Numbered from the stretch's first letter, positions 44,967-55,216 are shown. The stretch: DNA of 62,594 nucleotides from CAYQOX01 sp964419335 (GCA_964419335.1 CAYQOX010000029.1:1-62594), one strand, 5' to 3'. Translations and numbers: made by a program. Notes: a model not told the origin generated them from the sequence alone.

Positions 44967-46733
44967 TTACCCAGTGGGTTTCAAAAACTCCATGGCTTCT
45001 CCAAAGCGCTTCGTGTGAATACACGCTTGGCTGAAGGTATTACGGAAATCCTCATCTTCTGGATGTTCTTTGATTAATTTTTTCAGGATGGGATAAGCCT
45101 TTTCTGCCTGATGGGCATCAATACAAACTTGACTGTATTCAAAGAGCCACTCTTTATTTTTACGAATTTTCTCCAAATGCGGCTGCAAAAAGCTGAGGGC
45201 TTCCTCCGCTTTACCTAAGCGGCGCAATATTTTACTGTAGATTAGCTCGTAGGCTAAATTTTCAGAGTTGCGTTCTTTTAGATTTTTGCACAGTGGTTCA
45301 GCGTCGCTGTATTCTCCCCGCTCATAGAAAGAAATCGCCAACCAATACATCGTTTCTTCATCTTCGGGGTTGGCTTCATGGGCTGAAACAAAACAGCGAT
45401 GGGCATCGCTATAAATTTCCTTCGCACGGTAGGCTAGCCCCAGGGCAAGATCAATTTCTGCATCATGGATGTTTTTCTGTAGGAGCGAGCGTAGAATCGC
45501 AATCCCACGTTCATATTCTCCAATCCGGATCAATGCAATGCCCAAACGCCGTAGTGATTTCTTGGAATCAGGATGGCGATCCAATATTTGGAGAAGATAA
45601 GGAATAGCCGTTTTCCATTTTTTGTTTTCAAAGGCCAGACGCGCGAGACGAGAAACAAGCGCATGACGTTCTGGTTCCAGTTTTACTACTCGTTGATAAT
45701 ATTGAATCACTTTGGAGTATTCTTCTTGTTCTTCATGGATTTCAGCCAAGGCAAGCAGGGTTTTTACATCCGTAGGGTGGATTTCTAACGCTTTTTGTAA
45801 GTTTTCTTTCTCTTTCTCTCGATTTCCCTTTTGTCCCCAACATTTGGCTAGCAAGGAATAGATTTCTTCCAAATCAGGTAGATAGGTGCGTGCTTGTTCT
45901 AATTCTTGAATAGCCTCGTCATAATGTTGATTGATAAAAAAATCAGTAGCCAGCTCGATTCGCCTTCCCACTTCGGCTCGAATAAGACTGGGTGAGACTT
46001 GCATGAGGGTTTCGATAAACGATTTCAACGCCTCAATGCGTTTTTCGAATGGCATGTCTTTCATCTTTTGTTGCATCTGAATCTCTAAGTGCGCCCGCTG
46101 AGGTCCCTCTACATATTGAAGATATTTTTCGGCGGATTGCTTGAGACTTGCTTCTTCCGTTAGATCACGGTTACGCAAGCGGAAAAGTTGATCAAAAACG
46201 TCCAGGGTTTTATCACGAACCGTGGGGTAATGGCGTAAATGTTGTCGTAGTTTGGTGATGAGATTCCGAACTTCGATAAGCTCATCCGGTTCAAGGTTTT
46301 TTCTCTTTTCTTCCGATTGATATTCTTTTAATTTGGATTGCAGTTGGTCCAGGTTTTTTTTAGATTGCAGCATATGCTCGCCAAACTTGAGAAATGTATG
46401 GGCGCATTTCTGGGCTTCAGAGGAAAGGCGGCGGGTTTTTAAATCAATGTGTAGCATGCGCTTTAATTCCAGCCAGCGATTATAGATTGGAGTGAAATCG
46501 CCAGTAGCTACAACGTTCTTGAACTCGAGAACCGCTTCTTGCTGTTGCTTCTGCACAAGAGGGGGACGGACTTTTTCCAGAAGATCTTGATGGGCAAAAG
46601 ACTGGCGCATCTGTTCCACCATGCGCCGACGGCGGTTTCGTTCTTTATCCTCTTCGGTGAGAGTGATCGGCTTTATTTCTTCTTCACTCTCCTGAGGAAA
46701 TACAATTTCGCCAGATCCAGTCTCATCCATCAT
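44967..46733 (-). CDS. TPR-rich cytosolic protein
   Basis: A 588-residue protein without signal or membrane segment. The N-terminal 250 residues are charged and mostly helical, including a probable coiled coil (residues about 110-160). Residues 255-588 carry eight or so TPR units, e.g. EEIYSLLAKCWGQKG, VKTLLALAEIHEEQEE, SKKSLRRLGIALIRIG and EETMYWLAISFYERG. Its start codon overlaps the stop of the FapA-like gene by four bases, so they are translated together and probably act in one assembly. The specific partner is unknown. Confidence 0.85.
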   Translation of the reverse strand: MMDETGSGEIVFPQESEEEIKPITLTEEDKERNRRRRMVEQMRQSFAHQDLLEKVRPPLVQKQQQEAVLEFKNVVATGDFTPIYNRWLELKRMLHIDLKTRRLSSEAQKCAHTFLKFGEHMLQSKKNLDQLQSKLKEYQSEEKRKNLEPDELIEVRNLITKLRQHLRHYPTVRDKTLDVFDQLFRLRNRDLTEEASLKQSAEKYLQYVEGPQRAHLEIQMQQKMKDMPFEKRIEALKSFIETLMQVSPSLIRAEVGRRIELATDFFINQHYDEAIQELEQARTYLPDLEEIYSLLAKCWGQKGNREKEKENLQKALEIHPTDVKTLLALAEIHEEQEEYSKVIQYYQRVVKLEPERHALVSRLARLAFENKKWKTAIPYLLQILDRHPDSKKSLRRLGIALIRIGEYERGIAILRSLLQKNIHDAEIDLALGLAYRAKEIYSDAHRCFVSAHEANPEDEETMYWLAISFYERGEYSDAEPLCKNLKERNSENLAYELIYSKILRRLGKAEEALSFLQPHLEKIRKNKEWLFEYSQVCIDAHQAEKAYPILKKLIKEHPEDEDFRNTFSQACIHTKRFGEAMEFLKPTG

Positions 46734-48457
46734 TCTTCTGCCTCGGCTTCAAATTCCCGCTCTTGATAGGGTAAAATTTCTACCTCATCCCCCGCCAAGA
46801 GAACGGTTGCGGGTCCGGTTGGAACTTTAATTTCCGTAGAATGTCCTAAGATTGTAATAATCGTACCGGGACAAATTGTCTTACGGGCACGAACCATACG
46901 CACACATTCATTCGAATGTTTGTGTTGTTCTTCTAATTGTTGACGTTGAGATTTTTTTTCTTCTATTCGTTGGTTCATTTTTTCAAGTTGATTTTCGATT
47001 TTCTGTTGAGCTTGTTTTTGTGATGAACTAAGGGATTGCCCCTTCTTAATCCGGTTTTGTAAAATCGTTAGTGGTTTTTTGTATTCTTCTATCTTATCGT
47101 GAATCGTTTGGATTTGCTTGTCCATCTTGGCGATGCGGGCTTCGATTTCATAGAAATCATGACCAAGCGATATTTCGGTTTTTACCCCCATTTCTGAACC
47201 AATTTGTTCGGCACAGACATCATCTTCGGCTTCAATCATTCCTCCGAGGATCTCAGCTTCTTGGCCTTGGCTAAATAAACGTTTGCATCGAATGTGGCTA
47301 TGGATGATGGGTCCATCGACGATGAGTTCCTCTTTGGTATCGACCAATTTCGTCGCATTGATAAACTTCGCATGGATACTTTTAAGAGCATGGAGTACCG
47401 CCAAATCTTTTCCCTGAACCCCACCTTCCAAAAAGAGATGTCCCTGCGCGGTAAGTTTAGCCCCTTCTACAGTTCCTTTGACGAGGATATTTTGATCGCT
47501 TTTTACGGTAAATCCACTAAGAATGTCTTTATCGACCGTGATCGTGACCGCAGATTGAAGGTTGCCAGTAGAATAATCAACGTTATGCTTGATTTGAAGC
47601 GCAGGGACGATGAGGGGGGTGTTGTTTTCCTTATATAAACATCCATCAACATTGGAACGCAAGGTTAACTCATCTTCGCTAACGTAGGTATTGATGATTT
47701 TAGGAAATTCTACATCAACCCCATCCTGGCATGGGATCTCTTCACCATAAACATTAAGGCCTGGGGTTCCTTCTGTTGCTAGCTCTTTTCTAAAGATGAT
47801 TTGATCTTGATGAATATCCTGTATCCAGGGTAAATCTTTGAAATCGGCACGATTGTGCGCATCAATGGATGGCTTTGTTGTGAGTTGATCTAAACCGATC
47901 ACATCATGCAAAACCGCATCTTTGCCCGAGACTGGCTCTTGCCCTTTCACAATCACTTGGGGAACATTGGGCTTTTTAAAAAGTTGTTGAAGGGGTTCTT
48001 CATCGGTTTCGATCACAATCCCTTGCCGTTTTAACCCTTCTCGCAGGCGCTCCGGAGTCCATATTTTTAAGAACTCTTTAGGAACTACGGTACTGACCGT
48101 CATTTTATCAAGACTTATTTCTATTTCCGGACCAATAATGATAATGGCTTCATTGAGAAAAGGGGCGGTGGGTTGCTCGTGGGTCGCGCCATAATCCTCG
48201 GGCTGAATCTTTTCTTCTTCAACGGCTTTGGTCAACGAATCATCGATGGTTTCAATAAGGGAAAAGAGAGTTTGGCGAAATCGTTCGGAAGGGAGGTTGG
48301 GCGCCCATTCTTCAATTTGTTTTAACAAGGGGACAGAAGGGGACAGTTCCTTTTTTATAGAGTCATTCTCAATGGTCTGCAAAAGTGAATCAAGCCCCTT
48401 TTGGAGTAATGCCAAGGCTTGGGTGAGATGGTCTTGTGTGGTGGAAGGTTGTTTCAT
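46730..48457 (-). CDS. FapA/DUF342 family protein
   Basis: A 575-residue protein of the FapA (DUF342) family. Residues about 120-260 hold the N-terminal part with the typical EGTPGLNVYGEEIP turn, and 260-430 the right-handed beta-helix-like segment (SGFTVKSDQNILVKGTVEGA, KGDLAVL-like turns). A long coiled coil follows (about 450-540, MNQRIEEKKSQRQQLEEQ). FapA members are linked to cell-surface or flagellar assembly and to polymer-forming scaffolds, but the role is not settled. It forms an overlapping pair with the TPR gene, and no flagellar gene is in the window. Confidence 0.85.
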   Translation of the reverse strand: MKQPSTTQDHLTQALALLQKGLDSLLQTIENDSIKKELSPSVPLLKQIEEWAPNLPSERFRQTLFSLIETIDDSLTKAVEEEKIQPEDYGATHEQPTAPFLNEAIIIIGPEIEISLDKMTVSTVVPKEFLKIWTPERLREGLKRQGIVIETDEEPLQQLFKKPNVPQVIVKGQEPVSGKDAVLHDVIGLDQLTTKPSIDAHNRADFKDLPWIQDIHQDQIIFRKELATEGTPGLNVYGEEIPCQDGVDVEFPKIINTYVSEDELTLRSNVDGCLYKENNTPLIVPALQIKHNVDYSTGNLQSAVTITVDKDILSGFTVKSDQNILVKGTVEGAKLTAQGHLFLEGGVQGKDLAVLHALKSIHAKFINATKLVDTKEELIVDGPIIHSHIRCKRLFSQGQEAEILGGMIEAEDDVCAEQIGSEMGVKTEISLGHDFYEIEARIAKMDKQIQTIHDKIEEYKKPLTILQNRIKKGQSLSSSQKQAQQKIENQLEKMNQRIEEKKSQRQQLEEQHKHSNECVRMVRARKTICPGTIITILGHSTEIKVPTGPATVLLAGDEVEILPYQEREFEAEAEE

Positions 48458-48497
48458 TCCATTTATCTCACGAGGCTTGTAGAATCATGAAGTATCC

Positions 48498-48529
48498 TCC
48501 ATGCGGGAGGAGTGCATCTCCCGCATGGA
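48498..48529. repeat. 12-bp perfect hairpin between minus-strand genes
   Basis: TCCATGCGGGAG (48498-48509) pairs perfectly with CTCCCGCATGGA (48518-48529), loop 8. It lies between a minus-strand gene's stop and the FapA-like gene start. No T run follows on the minus strand. Like the one at 27118-27148, it may be an RNA-stabilising or Rho-linked hairpin. Confidence 0.7.
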
Positions 48530-48547
48530 TTGAACGATTGGTAGCTA

Positions 48548-50383
48548 TTATATCACATCTCCTTGATATTGTTTGCGCAAGTCTTGGATTTTCATTGGTT
48601 TTGTTACGCTAGACAGTTTTAAAGTTTTATCTGATAGTTGCCACGTGATGGATAATTTCTGATCGCTTTGTTCGGTTTGGACGGCGTTAAAATCTTCCAC
48701 TTGTTCTTCTTTGGGAAGAATTTGGAAAGCGAAAGCAAGATAAGCTTGCTCCAATTGTGAAAAATCGATGGCTCTTGTTTCTCCCTGGTAGGCGATGGCA
48801 TCGAGGAAACAAAGGTCTTCTTGTTCGCCCCATTTCCATTGAAAAGCGCTTTCTCCGAAGATATATAGCAAAGGCTTAATAATAATACGTACATCGCGGT
48901 CTATGAGACGGATTTCTTTTTCAGGATCAAGAGAATTTTCTTTGATGATCTGATCTGTATATCCACCAAATTGGAAGCGCAGCCGCAAATCATTGGCTTC
49001 AATCGTCGCATCCTTGACTTTATCCAAACTAATATGAGTATCGCCGTAATTGGTGGCGAAGGTAACGATGCTGATTGCGCAGCCCTTGTGTTGAACTGTA
49101 AAGGGGATCGCTGAACTGTAATCATAGTCATCGTGTAGAAAACGCACTTGCAGATAACCGGGATTTTCCTGGTCTCCCCAATAGGAAATAAAGGGGCGGC
49201 GTTGGTTCCAGTAATCGGCATGATTAGCGGTTCCCAACGTTAATTTGGGATGAAGGTATGTAGTCCCTACTACGCGGGGAGAATCCTCCCCCCTTGCTTT
49301 GATAAAGGTTTCGATTTCAGTACGTGGTTTTTCCAGTTCTTCGTAATAATGGATGTATTTCTCAGGACAGCGCACATCCATCCGGTAATTCTCGTATCCT
49401 AAAGGAAGCGGGTCCTCATCCATAAAAATGTTTTGATGTCCCGTCGCCACTTCTAACAAAGCCAGGGTGCTTTCACGCTGCTGTAACAGGTTGCTGTAGC
49501 ACCGGCTGTGAGGCCCTGCCCATTGCCCTGTGGGCGGGTGATAACGGCATGCAGCATGTTTCCAGGCCATGTCATACATTTCATTTACAAGTTTAAGCGC
49601 TTCCTGGTTACGCAGGTGCATGATCATGCGGGTAAGTTCCTTGATCGCGACGATCGTATAAGTTGGACTATTGTATTCATTGAACGAGCCTTGATCGAGA
49701 ATATAGCGGTGTAGGCGTTTAACCCGTTGTTGGGCGTATTCTTTGATTTCTGGGATGTCGAAGTGTTCCGAAGCGGCGAGCGTGACATAGGTTCCCATGA
49801 TGGCGATGTTCGTGTAGCCCATGCCTACATTCCGGCGTTTGATGGAATGAGCCGCATGAATGATGGATTCTTTGACCATGGCTTTGAGATCATTCGGTAA
49901 CTCGTCCTGGTGATGAATCCAGATCGCCAACAATTGAGCAGAACAAAAATCAGCCCAATTCCAATCCGGTGGCGACATCTCTTCTAACGGTTCTTCCAAA
50001 TACCACGACCAAATGCCGTAAGTTTTGCTCTCAGGATCGGTGTCTTGCAAGGGGATGACTTTACGAAGAATGTCGTTGGCGCGTTGTTTGTACTTTTTAA
50101 CTCCTGAATCGTAGAGAGCGGCGGCGTATTGCAAGGAAGTGCGGGTGGGGTGAACCGTACCCGATGTAAGGGTGGTGTGATAACCTACACCAGATACACC
50201 TGACTTAATCATGTGTTCTTCGGAATCGTAGCGGCTTTCCATGCTTTCCAGCGCGGTCATCAGGGCCTTTTTTTGCTTTTCAGAAAGACGCATACCTGGG
50301 GCGCAATAGGTGAGCGGGGAAAGGGATAGAACCCCGATCCCCGCGCTGCTGGTTCTCAAAAACAATCGTCGAGAATATTTCAT
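48548..50383 (-). CDS. Tat-exported (alpha/alpha)-toroid-like protein
   Basis: A 611-residue exported protein. The N terminus is a twin-arginine signal (SRRLFLRTSSAG), possibly with a lipobox at TYC. Residues about 30-330 are helical with Trp/Tyr/His-rich patches (WSWYLEE, NEYNSPTY, PHSRCYSN) as in toroid-fold polysaccharide lyases; residues 380-600 are beta-rich (GTANHADYWNQRRPF). This layout is like heparinase/alginate-lyase-type enzymes, but no family was recognised with certainty and the catalytic residues are not assigned. Next to it upstream is a ThuA-type gene on the same strand, a usual partner in sugar-degrading loci. Confidence 0.7.
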   Translation of the reverse strand: MKYSRRLFLRTSSAGIGVLSLSPLTYCAPGMRLSEKQKKALMTALESMESRYDSEEHMIKSGVSGVGYHTTLTSGTVHPTRTSLQYAAALYDSGVKKYKQRANDILRKVIPLQDTDPESKTYGIWSWYLEEPLEEMSPPDWNWADFCSAQLLAIWIHHQDELPNDLKAMVKESIIHAAHSIKRRNVGMGYTNIAIMGTYVTLAASEHFDIPEIKEYAQQRVKRLHRYILDQGSFNEYNSPTYTIVAIKELTRMIMHLRNQEALKLVNEMYDMAWKHAACRYHPPTGQWAGPHSRCYSNLLQQRESTLALLEVATGHQNIFMDEDPLPLGYENYRMDVRCPEKYIHYYEELEKPRTEIETFIKARGEDSPRVVGTTYLHPKLTLGTANHADYWNQRRPFISYWGDQENPGYLQVRFLHDDYDYSSAIPFTVQHKGCAISIVTFATNYGDTHISLDKVKDATIEANDLRLRFQFGGYTDQIIKENSLDPEKEIRLIDRDVRIIIKPLLYIFGESAFQWKWGEQEDLCFLDAIAYQGETRAIDFSQLEQAYLAFAFQILPKEEQVEDFNAVQTEQSDQKLSITWQLSDKTLKLSSVTKPMKIQDLRKQYQGDVI

Positions 50384-50419
50384 CGTTTCTCCTCATTTGA
50401 ATCTTCGTTTCATTTTCTC

Positions 50420-51154
50420 TTACCGACGGCATGCAGCCCATTCAATGGATTGAACAATAATTTTTCTAAACATGGGGTGTTCTGTTGATTTTTCATCGTG
50501 CCCCAGCGCGAAGTAGACACAACGTGCGTTATGAAAATAATGAGTGCAAAGCATGGGCTCGGCAACCGTATGACCAAAACGCTCTTGATCGGCAGTCATA
50601 ATCACGTGCATATCAGGACGCATGAGTAAGTTGAAGTAAAGTTCATCATCGGTAATAAACGGACGTACACCTTCTACGATAGGGTGGGTTTCATCCACCA
50701 GATCGACGCGGAAAGTGTGGTAGGGATCATGGGTAGACTTGCCTGAGACCCACATGGCGCCGTAAATATCGATTGAGTCACGCCAGTTTTGGGTATAGGA
50801 AACAATAAAATGATTGGCTACCAAGCCGCCGCCTTCTTTTAAGAAACGAATGATTCCTTCTTTTACAAATTCTGGCGGTTCTCCATCCTCGACCTCCAAC
50901 CTGTTCATCATCAATACGTCATACTTCTTTAGATTCTCATAACGCAAGGCTTCCAAGTCTTCAGACGCAGTAATCTTTACAGTGGGATAATTTTCTTTGA
51001 TGTCTTCAAGCACATCAACCATGTTGTCGCTTCGATGCATTCCCAATCCAATCATAAGGCATTTTACGGGATTTTCTTCTTCAGCGTTGATGGAAAGTGA
51101 AAACAACATTCCCACAGCTAACAGGATAATGAGATAATGGGTGATTCGAGTCAT
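50420..51154 (-). CDS. Secreted ThuA-like protein
   Basis: A 244-residue protein with a Sec signal peptide and the ThuA/trehalose-utilisation fold (class I glutamine amidotransferase-like): KCLMIGLGMHRS at the start, DVLMMNRLEVEDG, FLKEGGGLVANHF in place of the nucleophile elbow, and HPIVEGVRPFITDDELYFN, a ThuA hallmark. The active-site Cys typical of amidotransferases is absent, as usual for this family. Such proteins join sugar oxidoreductases in planctomycete-type genomes; the reaction is unknown. The ATG at 51154 follows GGAGG by eight bases. It lies 36 bases upstream of the toroid-like gene and is likely co-transcribed with it. Confidence 0.88.
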   Translation of the reverse strand: MTRITHYLIILLAVGMLFSLSINAEEENPVKCLMIGLGMHRSDNMVDVLEDIKENYPTVKITASEDLEALRYENLKKYDVLMMNRLEVEDGEPPEFVKEGIIRFLKEGGGLVANHFIVSYTQNWRDSIDIYGAMWVSGKSTHDPYHTFRVDLVDETHPIVEGVRPFITDDELYFNLLMRPDMHVIMTADQERFGHTVAEPMLCTHYFHNARCVYFALGHDEKSTEHPMFRKIIVQSIEWAACRR

Positions 51155-51265
51155 CGTACTTACCTCCACAAATAATTAAAAAATGAGCCCTTGAACAAGG
51201 CCTGTATCCATTGTCCGAAAATTGGGAGGGAAGGCAAGGGGTTAGACTTCCAAGTTCAATTAAGG

Positions 51266-52816
51266 TTAGTTTGATTGGTTGAGTTGGGGGAGTTTTTTTT
51301 CCTCCAGCGTAGGGGAAAATTGATAATACTCACCGGCTTTAAAATCGTTCGCCACACTCCAGGAATTGTAGTACGGATCCGTGGGGATCAATATGAGTTC
51401 CCCCCATCCTGCGCGAAGATTGGCCTGTTTTAATGGAGTTTGACCAAGTTTTAATTGACGAAAATGGACATTGGCTGGCACCGGTTCGGTTTCGCATTCC
51501 AACGTGATATATCCGCGCACCGACAAAATCCCTGAGGTGTCGATAACAATAGGTACGGTGAGAACAAGATGAGTGGCTAATGCAAAGGGAATGAGAATTC
51601 GAAAGAGCATCGGGCGAATGCAACGCGCCATTGCATAGACTGCAAATAAGTTCAGCGGAATAGCCATACTCGCGAAGAGATCCCAATCCCGCGGAGGGAC
51701 AGCGATGACAGAGGAGAGATACCAGTCTAAATCACGCAGCTGGTTATAAAATATAATTGTCCAGATCATGGTCCAAATACAAAAGTTGAACAAGAAGACT
51801 AGCCAACGGGTTCTAAAAATCGTTTTGGGAAAGAAAACAGAAAAGAAGATCATCGAAATCAAGCCAAAAGGGGCAAGGAAAAGATGAAACATAGATTTAT
51901 CGAAAAGATGTCCCCAAGAGAAAAACATATAGAGAAAAGCACCATGATCGTAGGGTTCTTTGAAAGGCGCGACATGCTCCAGGAGAGGTTCTGCGCGTAA
52001 GCCAAAAAAAGCACGTAGGGTGAATAAGGCGAGCCATGGAAGACAAATAGGCCACCAAGGACGCATGAATTCTTTCCACCGTTGAGGAAGGTATCGGAAG
52101 TAAATGGGAAGAGCAAGGAGGAAAAGGATACGGTAGAGCATGATTTTGCGATGCAGCAAGATTATGATCATGAAGAAAATAAAAATAAAAACGATTTCTT
52201 TCCATTCCTGCTTGTTTATCCGAATGGGTTCCTTGTCTTTTCTTCTGGCTAATACGGGGATCAACAAAAGGGCTGGGAAATAAAAGACTCCACTGCTATG
52301 AAATCCGGCTGCCAAGACCATGATGAGGCTTGGCCAGACTGGACTCCAACCATCATGGATTGTACGCCAACTTAGATAGGCGCTCACCATTAATAAGGCA
52401 CAGGTCCAAGAATAAAATTCGATATGGCCACAAAATATTTGAAAAAGTAATGTGGTCGAAGGGAAGAGCAAAAACGCAATTCTCTCGAAAAGATCTTTGG
52501 CTGAAACCACTGAAAGCCGATAAAGTCCCCAAAAGAATACCAATCCCGCCGCGCAAGAAGCCAGGGCGATGATGTCTTCGACCCACCAATTGAGCAAGGG
52601 ATACAACGTTTGGAACATGCCGCGGTACAAAAGCAGGGATAAAGTCGAGCGTGATAATGTAATCGTGAAAAGGTCTTCACCGACGACTTGTTTACAGCAG
52701 AATAACCCATCGCCTATGGTTGTATTCCAAGAGCGTAAAAACCATAAACATGCTCCAAGCGCCATGAATGCCAAAATCGTCAAAATAAAGCGAATAGGTT
52801 TTGTCAGCCTAATCAT
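51266..52816 (-). CDS. Multi-pass membrane protein, GT-C-like
   Basis: A 516-residue protein with about 11-12 hydrophobic helices, then a soluble C-terminal beta domain of about 80 residues. The sequence has GHIEFYSWT near residue 130 and RDWDLFASMAIPLNL near residue 385, patterns I know from large TPR/membrane proteins of PVC-type bacteria. A catalytic acidic loop is not clear. It may be a lipid-linked sugar transferase; this is weakly supported. It stands upstream of the ThuA gene on the same strand. Confidence 0.65.
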   Translation of the reverse strand: MIRLTKPIRFILTILAFMALGACLWFLRSWNTTIGDGLFCCKQVVGEDLFTITLSRSTLSLLLYRGMFQTLYPLLNWWVEDIIALASCAAGLVFFWGLYRLSVVSAKDLFERIAFLLFPSTTLLFQIFCGHIEFYSWTCALLMVSAYLSWRTIHDGWSPVWPSLIMVLAAGFHSSGVFYFPALLLIPVLARRKDKEPIRINKQEWKEIVFIFIFFMIIILLHRKIMLYRILFLLALPIYFRYLPQRWKEFMRPWWPICLPWLALFTLRAFFGLRAEPLLEHVAPFKEPYDHGAFLYMFFSWGHLFDKSMFHLFLAPFGLISMIFFSVFFPKTIFRTRWLVFLFNFCIWTMIWTIIFYNQLRDLDWYLSSVIAVPPRDWDLFASMAIPLNLFAVYAMARCIRPMLFRILIPFALATHLVLTVPIVIDTSGILSVRGYITLECETEPVPANVHFRQLKLGQTPLKQANLRAGWGELILIPTDPYYNSWSVANDFKAGEYYQFSPTLEEKKLPQLNQSN

Positions 52817-53053
52817 GTTTTTTACTATTTACTCAATGCGTTACAATTTTCTTGTACAAACTTCTTTTACAAAGAAATAGAGAATAAAAGGTATTATGAC
52901 AAAACTTAATCATTTCGCCGAGGTGTACTGACAATAATTTAAAAAAGAGCATTGCTGATTTCTTTCAAGATCAAGGTAGACGCTAGAAGTTATTTTCCAG
53001 CAATGCTAATTTAGAGACAATCGATGTATCCAGGAAGATGAGCCAATCGTTTT

Positions 53054-55216
53054 ATGGGGAAAGAGATGGGTCCTATGCGAATAAAAAATACAAATTTAAA
53101 AAAGTCATGGTTTATTCTCCTTCCTTTTTTGATTTTATTTATAGGAATGATGGGGTGTGACCAAGAAACGACCGGAACCTTGGAAGGCGTGGTTACACTG
53201 GAAAATCAAGAAACCCACGAAGGTATTGAAATCACCCTCCTTGGCACCCAATATCGGGCTGTTACAGAGTCCTCGGGTACATTTAAAATTCGCGATCTTC
53301 CTGCCGGCGATTATACACTACGTATGGATTATGAGGGCTATCGTATTTATCGGGATACGATCTCTGTCTCTGCAGGAGAAGAGGCCTCGGTGGGGGAGAT
53401 CACCTTATCAGAAAAAACCGTCCCTTATGGAAGCATCACTGGTTTTGTGAAAGTGCAGGGAGAGCCTACCCACGAAGATGTGTTGATCTTGTTGGCCGGA
53501 ACTCCTTACTCGGCCGTCACGAACACCACCGGGATGTACACAATTGATCAGGTTCCTCCCGGTTCCTATAAATTAATTGCCCTTAAAGAAGGTTTACTCC
53601 CTGTCATTAAAGAAACCATCGATGTTGTTGAGAGCGAGGAAACTGAGGTTGATCAAATCGAGATCAAACAAGTGGCCATGTTTCCCACTCCAACGCCGGA
53701 ACCAGAAAAACTTGGGGATTATGTCTTTCGTGGGGCGGCGTTTTATGAAGGGAAATTAAAACACGATGGGATACGTGTTGAACTCGAAGATTTACCCAGT
53801 AAACATGATATTACCAATGCTTCAGGCATCTTTGAGATCACAGAATTGGATGAGAAACCTCGCACCTTGGTCTTTTCTTCTCCAGGTTATGTAACAGAAA
53901 CCTTGGATAGCAAAGTTCCTTCTCCGGCCACAGAATCACAGATGGTTGGATTGGTAACCCTGCAAAAAGAATATACGCCGGAAGAAATTGGGGTTTTACG
54001 TGGACAAGTACTCCTTTTAGGCGAAACCAATCATGCGGATACTTTGGTACGTTTGCAAAGTCTTTCCCAATCGGTGACTACCGATGAAGCCGGACGCTAT
54101 ATGTTTGTAGGGATCCCTTCAGGTTCCTATACTCTTGTAGCAGAACATCCGGGGTATGCCTCAGGTACCATAGAAGAAGTAAAGGTTGCGGCGACCGAAA
54201 CCACTGAGGCCGAAGATCTGGTCCTTCAACCAACGGAAACTCTTGAATCAGAAAATACCGGGAATCTTGAAGGACGTGTGCTTTTAGAAGATGCTAACGA
54301 TCATGGCGGTGTTACCGTGGCGATCCAAGACTTGTCCATGACCACATTGAGTAGCCGTGACGGTCGTTACCGATTTAGTAAAATTCCGGCCGGATCTTAT
54401 ACTCTCATCTTCTCTAAAGGGGGATATATAACCGATTATTTGGAAGGAGTTCTCGTCCAAGCCAATTCCACGTTTGAACTCGATTCCCTTGTGCTCGAAC
54501 GTGATTTGGAAAGACCTTATGTGGTGGATACCCATCCGCGCCATCGTTCTCGGCGTGTACCTGTAGATCATCATGTCGATGTGCTTATCCGTTTTAGCAT
54601 GCGTATGGACGGGGAATCAGTAAAACAAGCGGTTTCAATCAATCCTCCCGTCACCTTCGATGCATTCTTCGATCGTGAGAGCGATCTCTCCAACTTTGAT
54701 GTATTGCACTTAAGGTTGTACCAAGATGGTTCCGCACCCGTTCGTCTCGAGCAACAGTACAATCTCGCTGTTGATGAATCGGCTCAAACTCCGGAAGGTG
54801 TTTCCATGGCGGAGAATTTTTTCTTTTCTTTTACCACCGATGGCCCTCTGATTTTACGTACCTATCCTGAAGATAACATGGATGGAGTCATCTTGGGGAT
54901 GCGCGATCCAATGATGATCGAAACCAATGCACCAATCGATCCTGTTTCCTTTGAACGCTCGGTGCGGTTTCGACCAGCGCCTGATTCGGAACCCCTGTTT
55001 CAGTATTATCCTGCTGGAGCAGGGACGCAAATCGTGATTAATGCGATTTTAAAACCCAACACGCGCTATCGGGTTTTTTTTAATAATTCAATGCGTACTG
55101 TCAATCGTCGACGTTTTAGCAATACCCCTTTTACTCTGAACTTTCGAACAGGTGGGGTGGTTCCTTCCGAATCTCAGGCGGGGAGAATGGGGCTGCGTGA
55201 GCGGCGTCGAGAGTAA
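53054..55216 (+). CDS. Lipoprotein with five carboxypeptidase-like repeats
   Basis: A 720-residue exported protein. A hydrophobic leader ends in IGMMGC, so Cys35 is probably lipidated. Five repeats of the carboxypeptidase regulatory-like fold (about residues 40-480) share the pattern GxVxLxxxxxHxGIxV ... SGxYxxxxxPxGSYxLxxxxxGY. A C-terminal Ig-like domain (about 490-705, SRRVPVDHHVDVLIRFSMRMD, FFFSFTTDGP) resembles bacterial Big_5 domains. It may be a surface adhesion or scaffold protein. Starts at 53054, 53066 and 53075 are all possible, with no strong ribosome site to choose; the signal peptide is the same. Confidence 0.8.
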   Translation: MGKEMGPMRIKNTNLKKSWFILLPFLILFIGMMGCDQETTGTLEGVVTLENQETHEGIEITLLGTQYRAVTESSGTFKIRDLPAGDYTLRMDYEGYRIYRDTISVSAGEEASVGEITLSEKTVPYGSITGFVKVQGEPTHEDVLILLAGTPYSAVTNTTGMYTIDQVPPGSYKLIALKEGLLPVIKETIDVVESEETEVDQIEIKQVAMFPTPTPEPEKLGDYVFRGAAFYEGKLKHDGIRVELEDLPSKHDITNASGIFEITELDEKPRTLVFSSPGYVTETLDSKVPSPATESQMVGLVTLQKEYTPEEIGVLRGQVLLLGETNHADTLVRLQSLSQSVTTDEAGRYMFVGIPSGSYTLVAEHPGYASGTIEEVKVAATETTEAEDLVLQPTETLESENTGNLEGRVLLEDANDHGGVTVAIQDLSMTTLSSRDGRYRFSKIPAGSYTLIFSKGGYITDYLEGVLVQANSTFELDSLVLERDLERPYVVDTHPRHRSRRVPVDHHVDVLIRFSMRMDGESVKQAVSINPPVTFDAFFDRESDLSNFDVLHLRLYQDGSAPVRLEQQYNLAVDESAQTPEGVSMAENFFFSFTTDGPLILRTYPEDNMDGVILGMRDPMMIETNAPIDPVSFERSVRFRPAPDSEPLFQYYPAGAGTQIVINAILKPNTRYRVFFNNSMRTVNRRRFSNTPFTLNFRTGGVVPSESQAGRMGLRERRRE

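Noticed and set aside
48320..48355. Repeated GGGGACAG motif resembling transposon-associated REP sequence
   Set aside because: It lies inside the FapA-like coding sequence in frame; a similar CTGTCCCC occurs only once more at 55760, so no family can be claimed.
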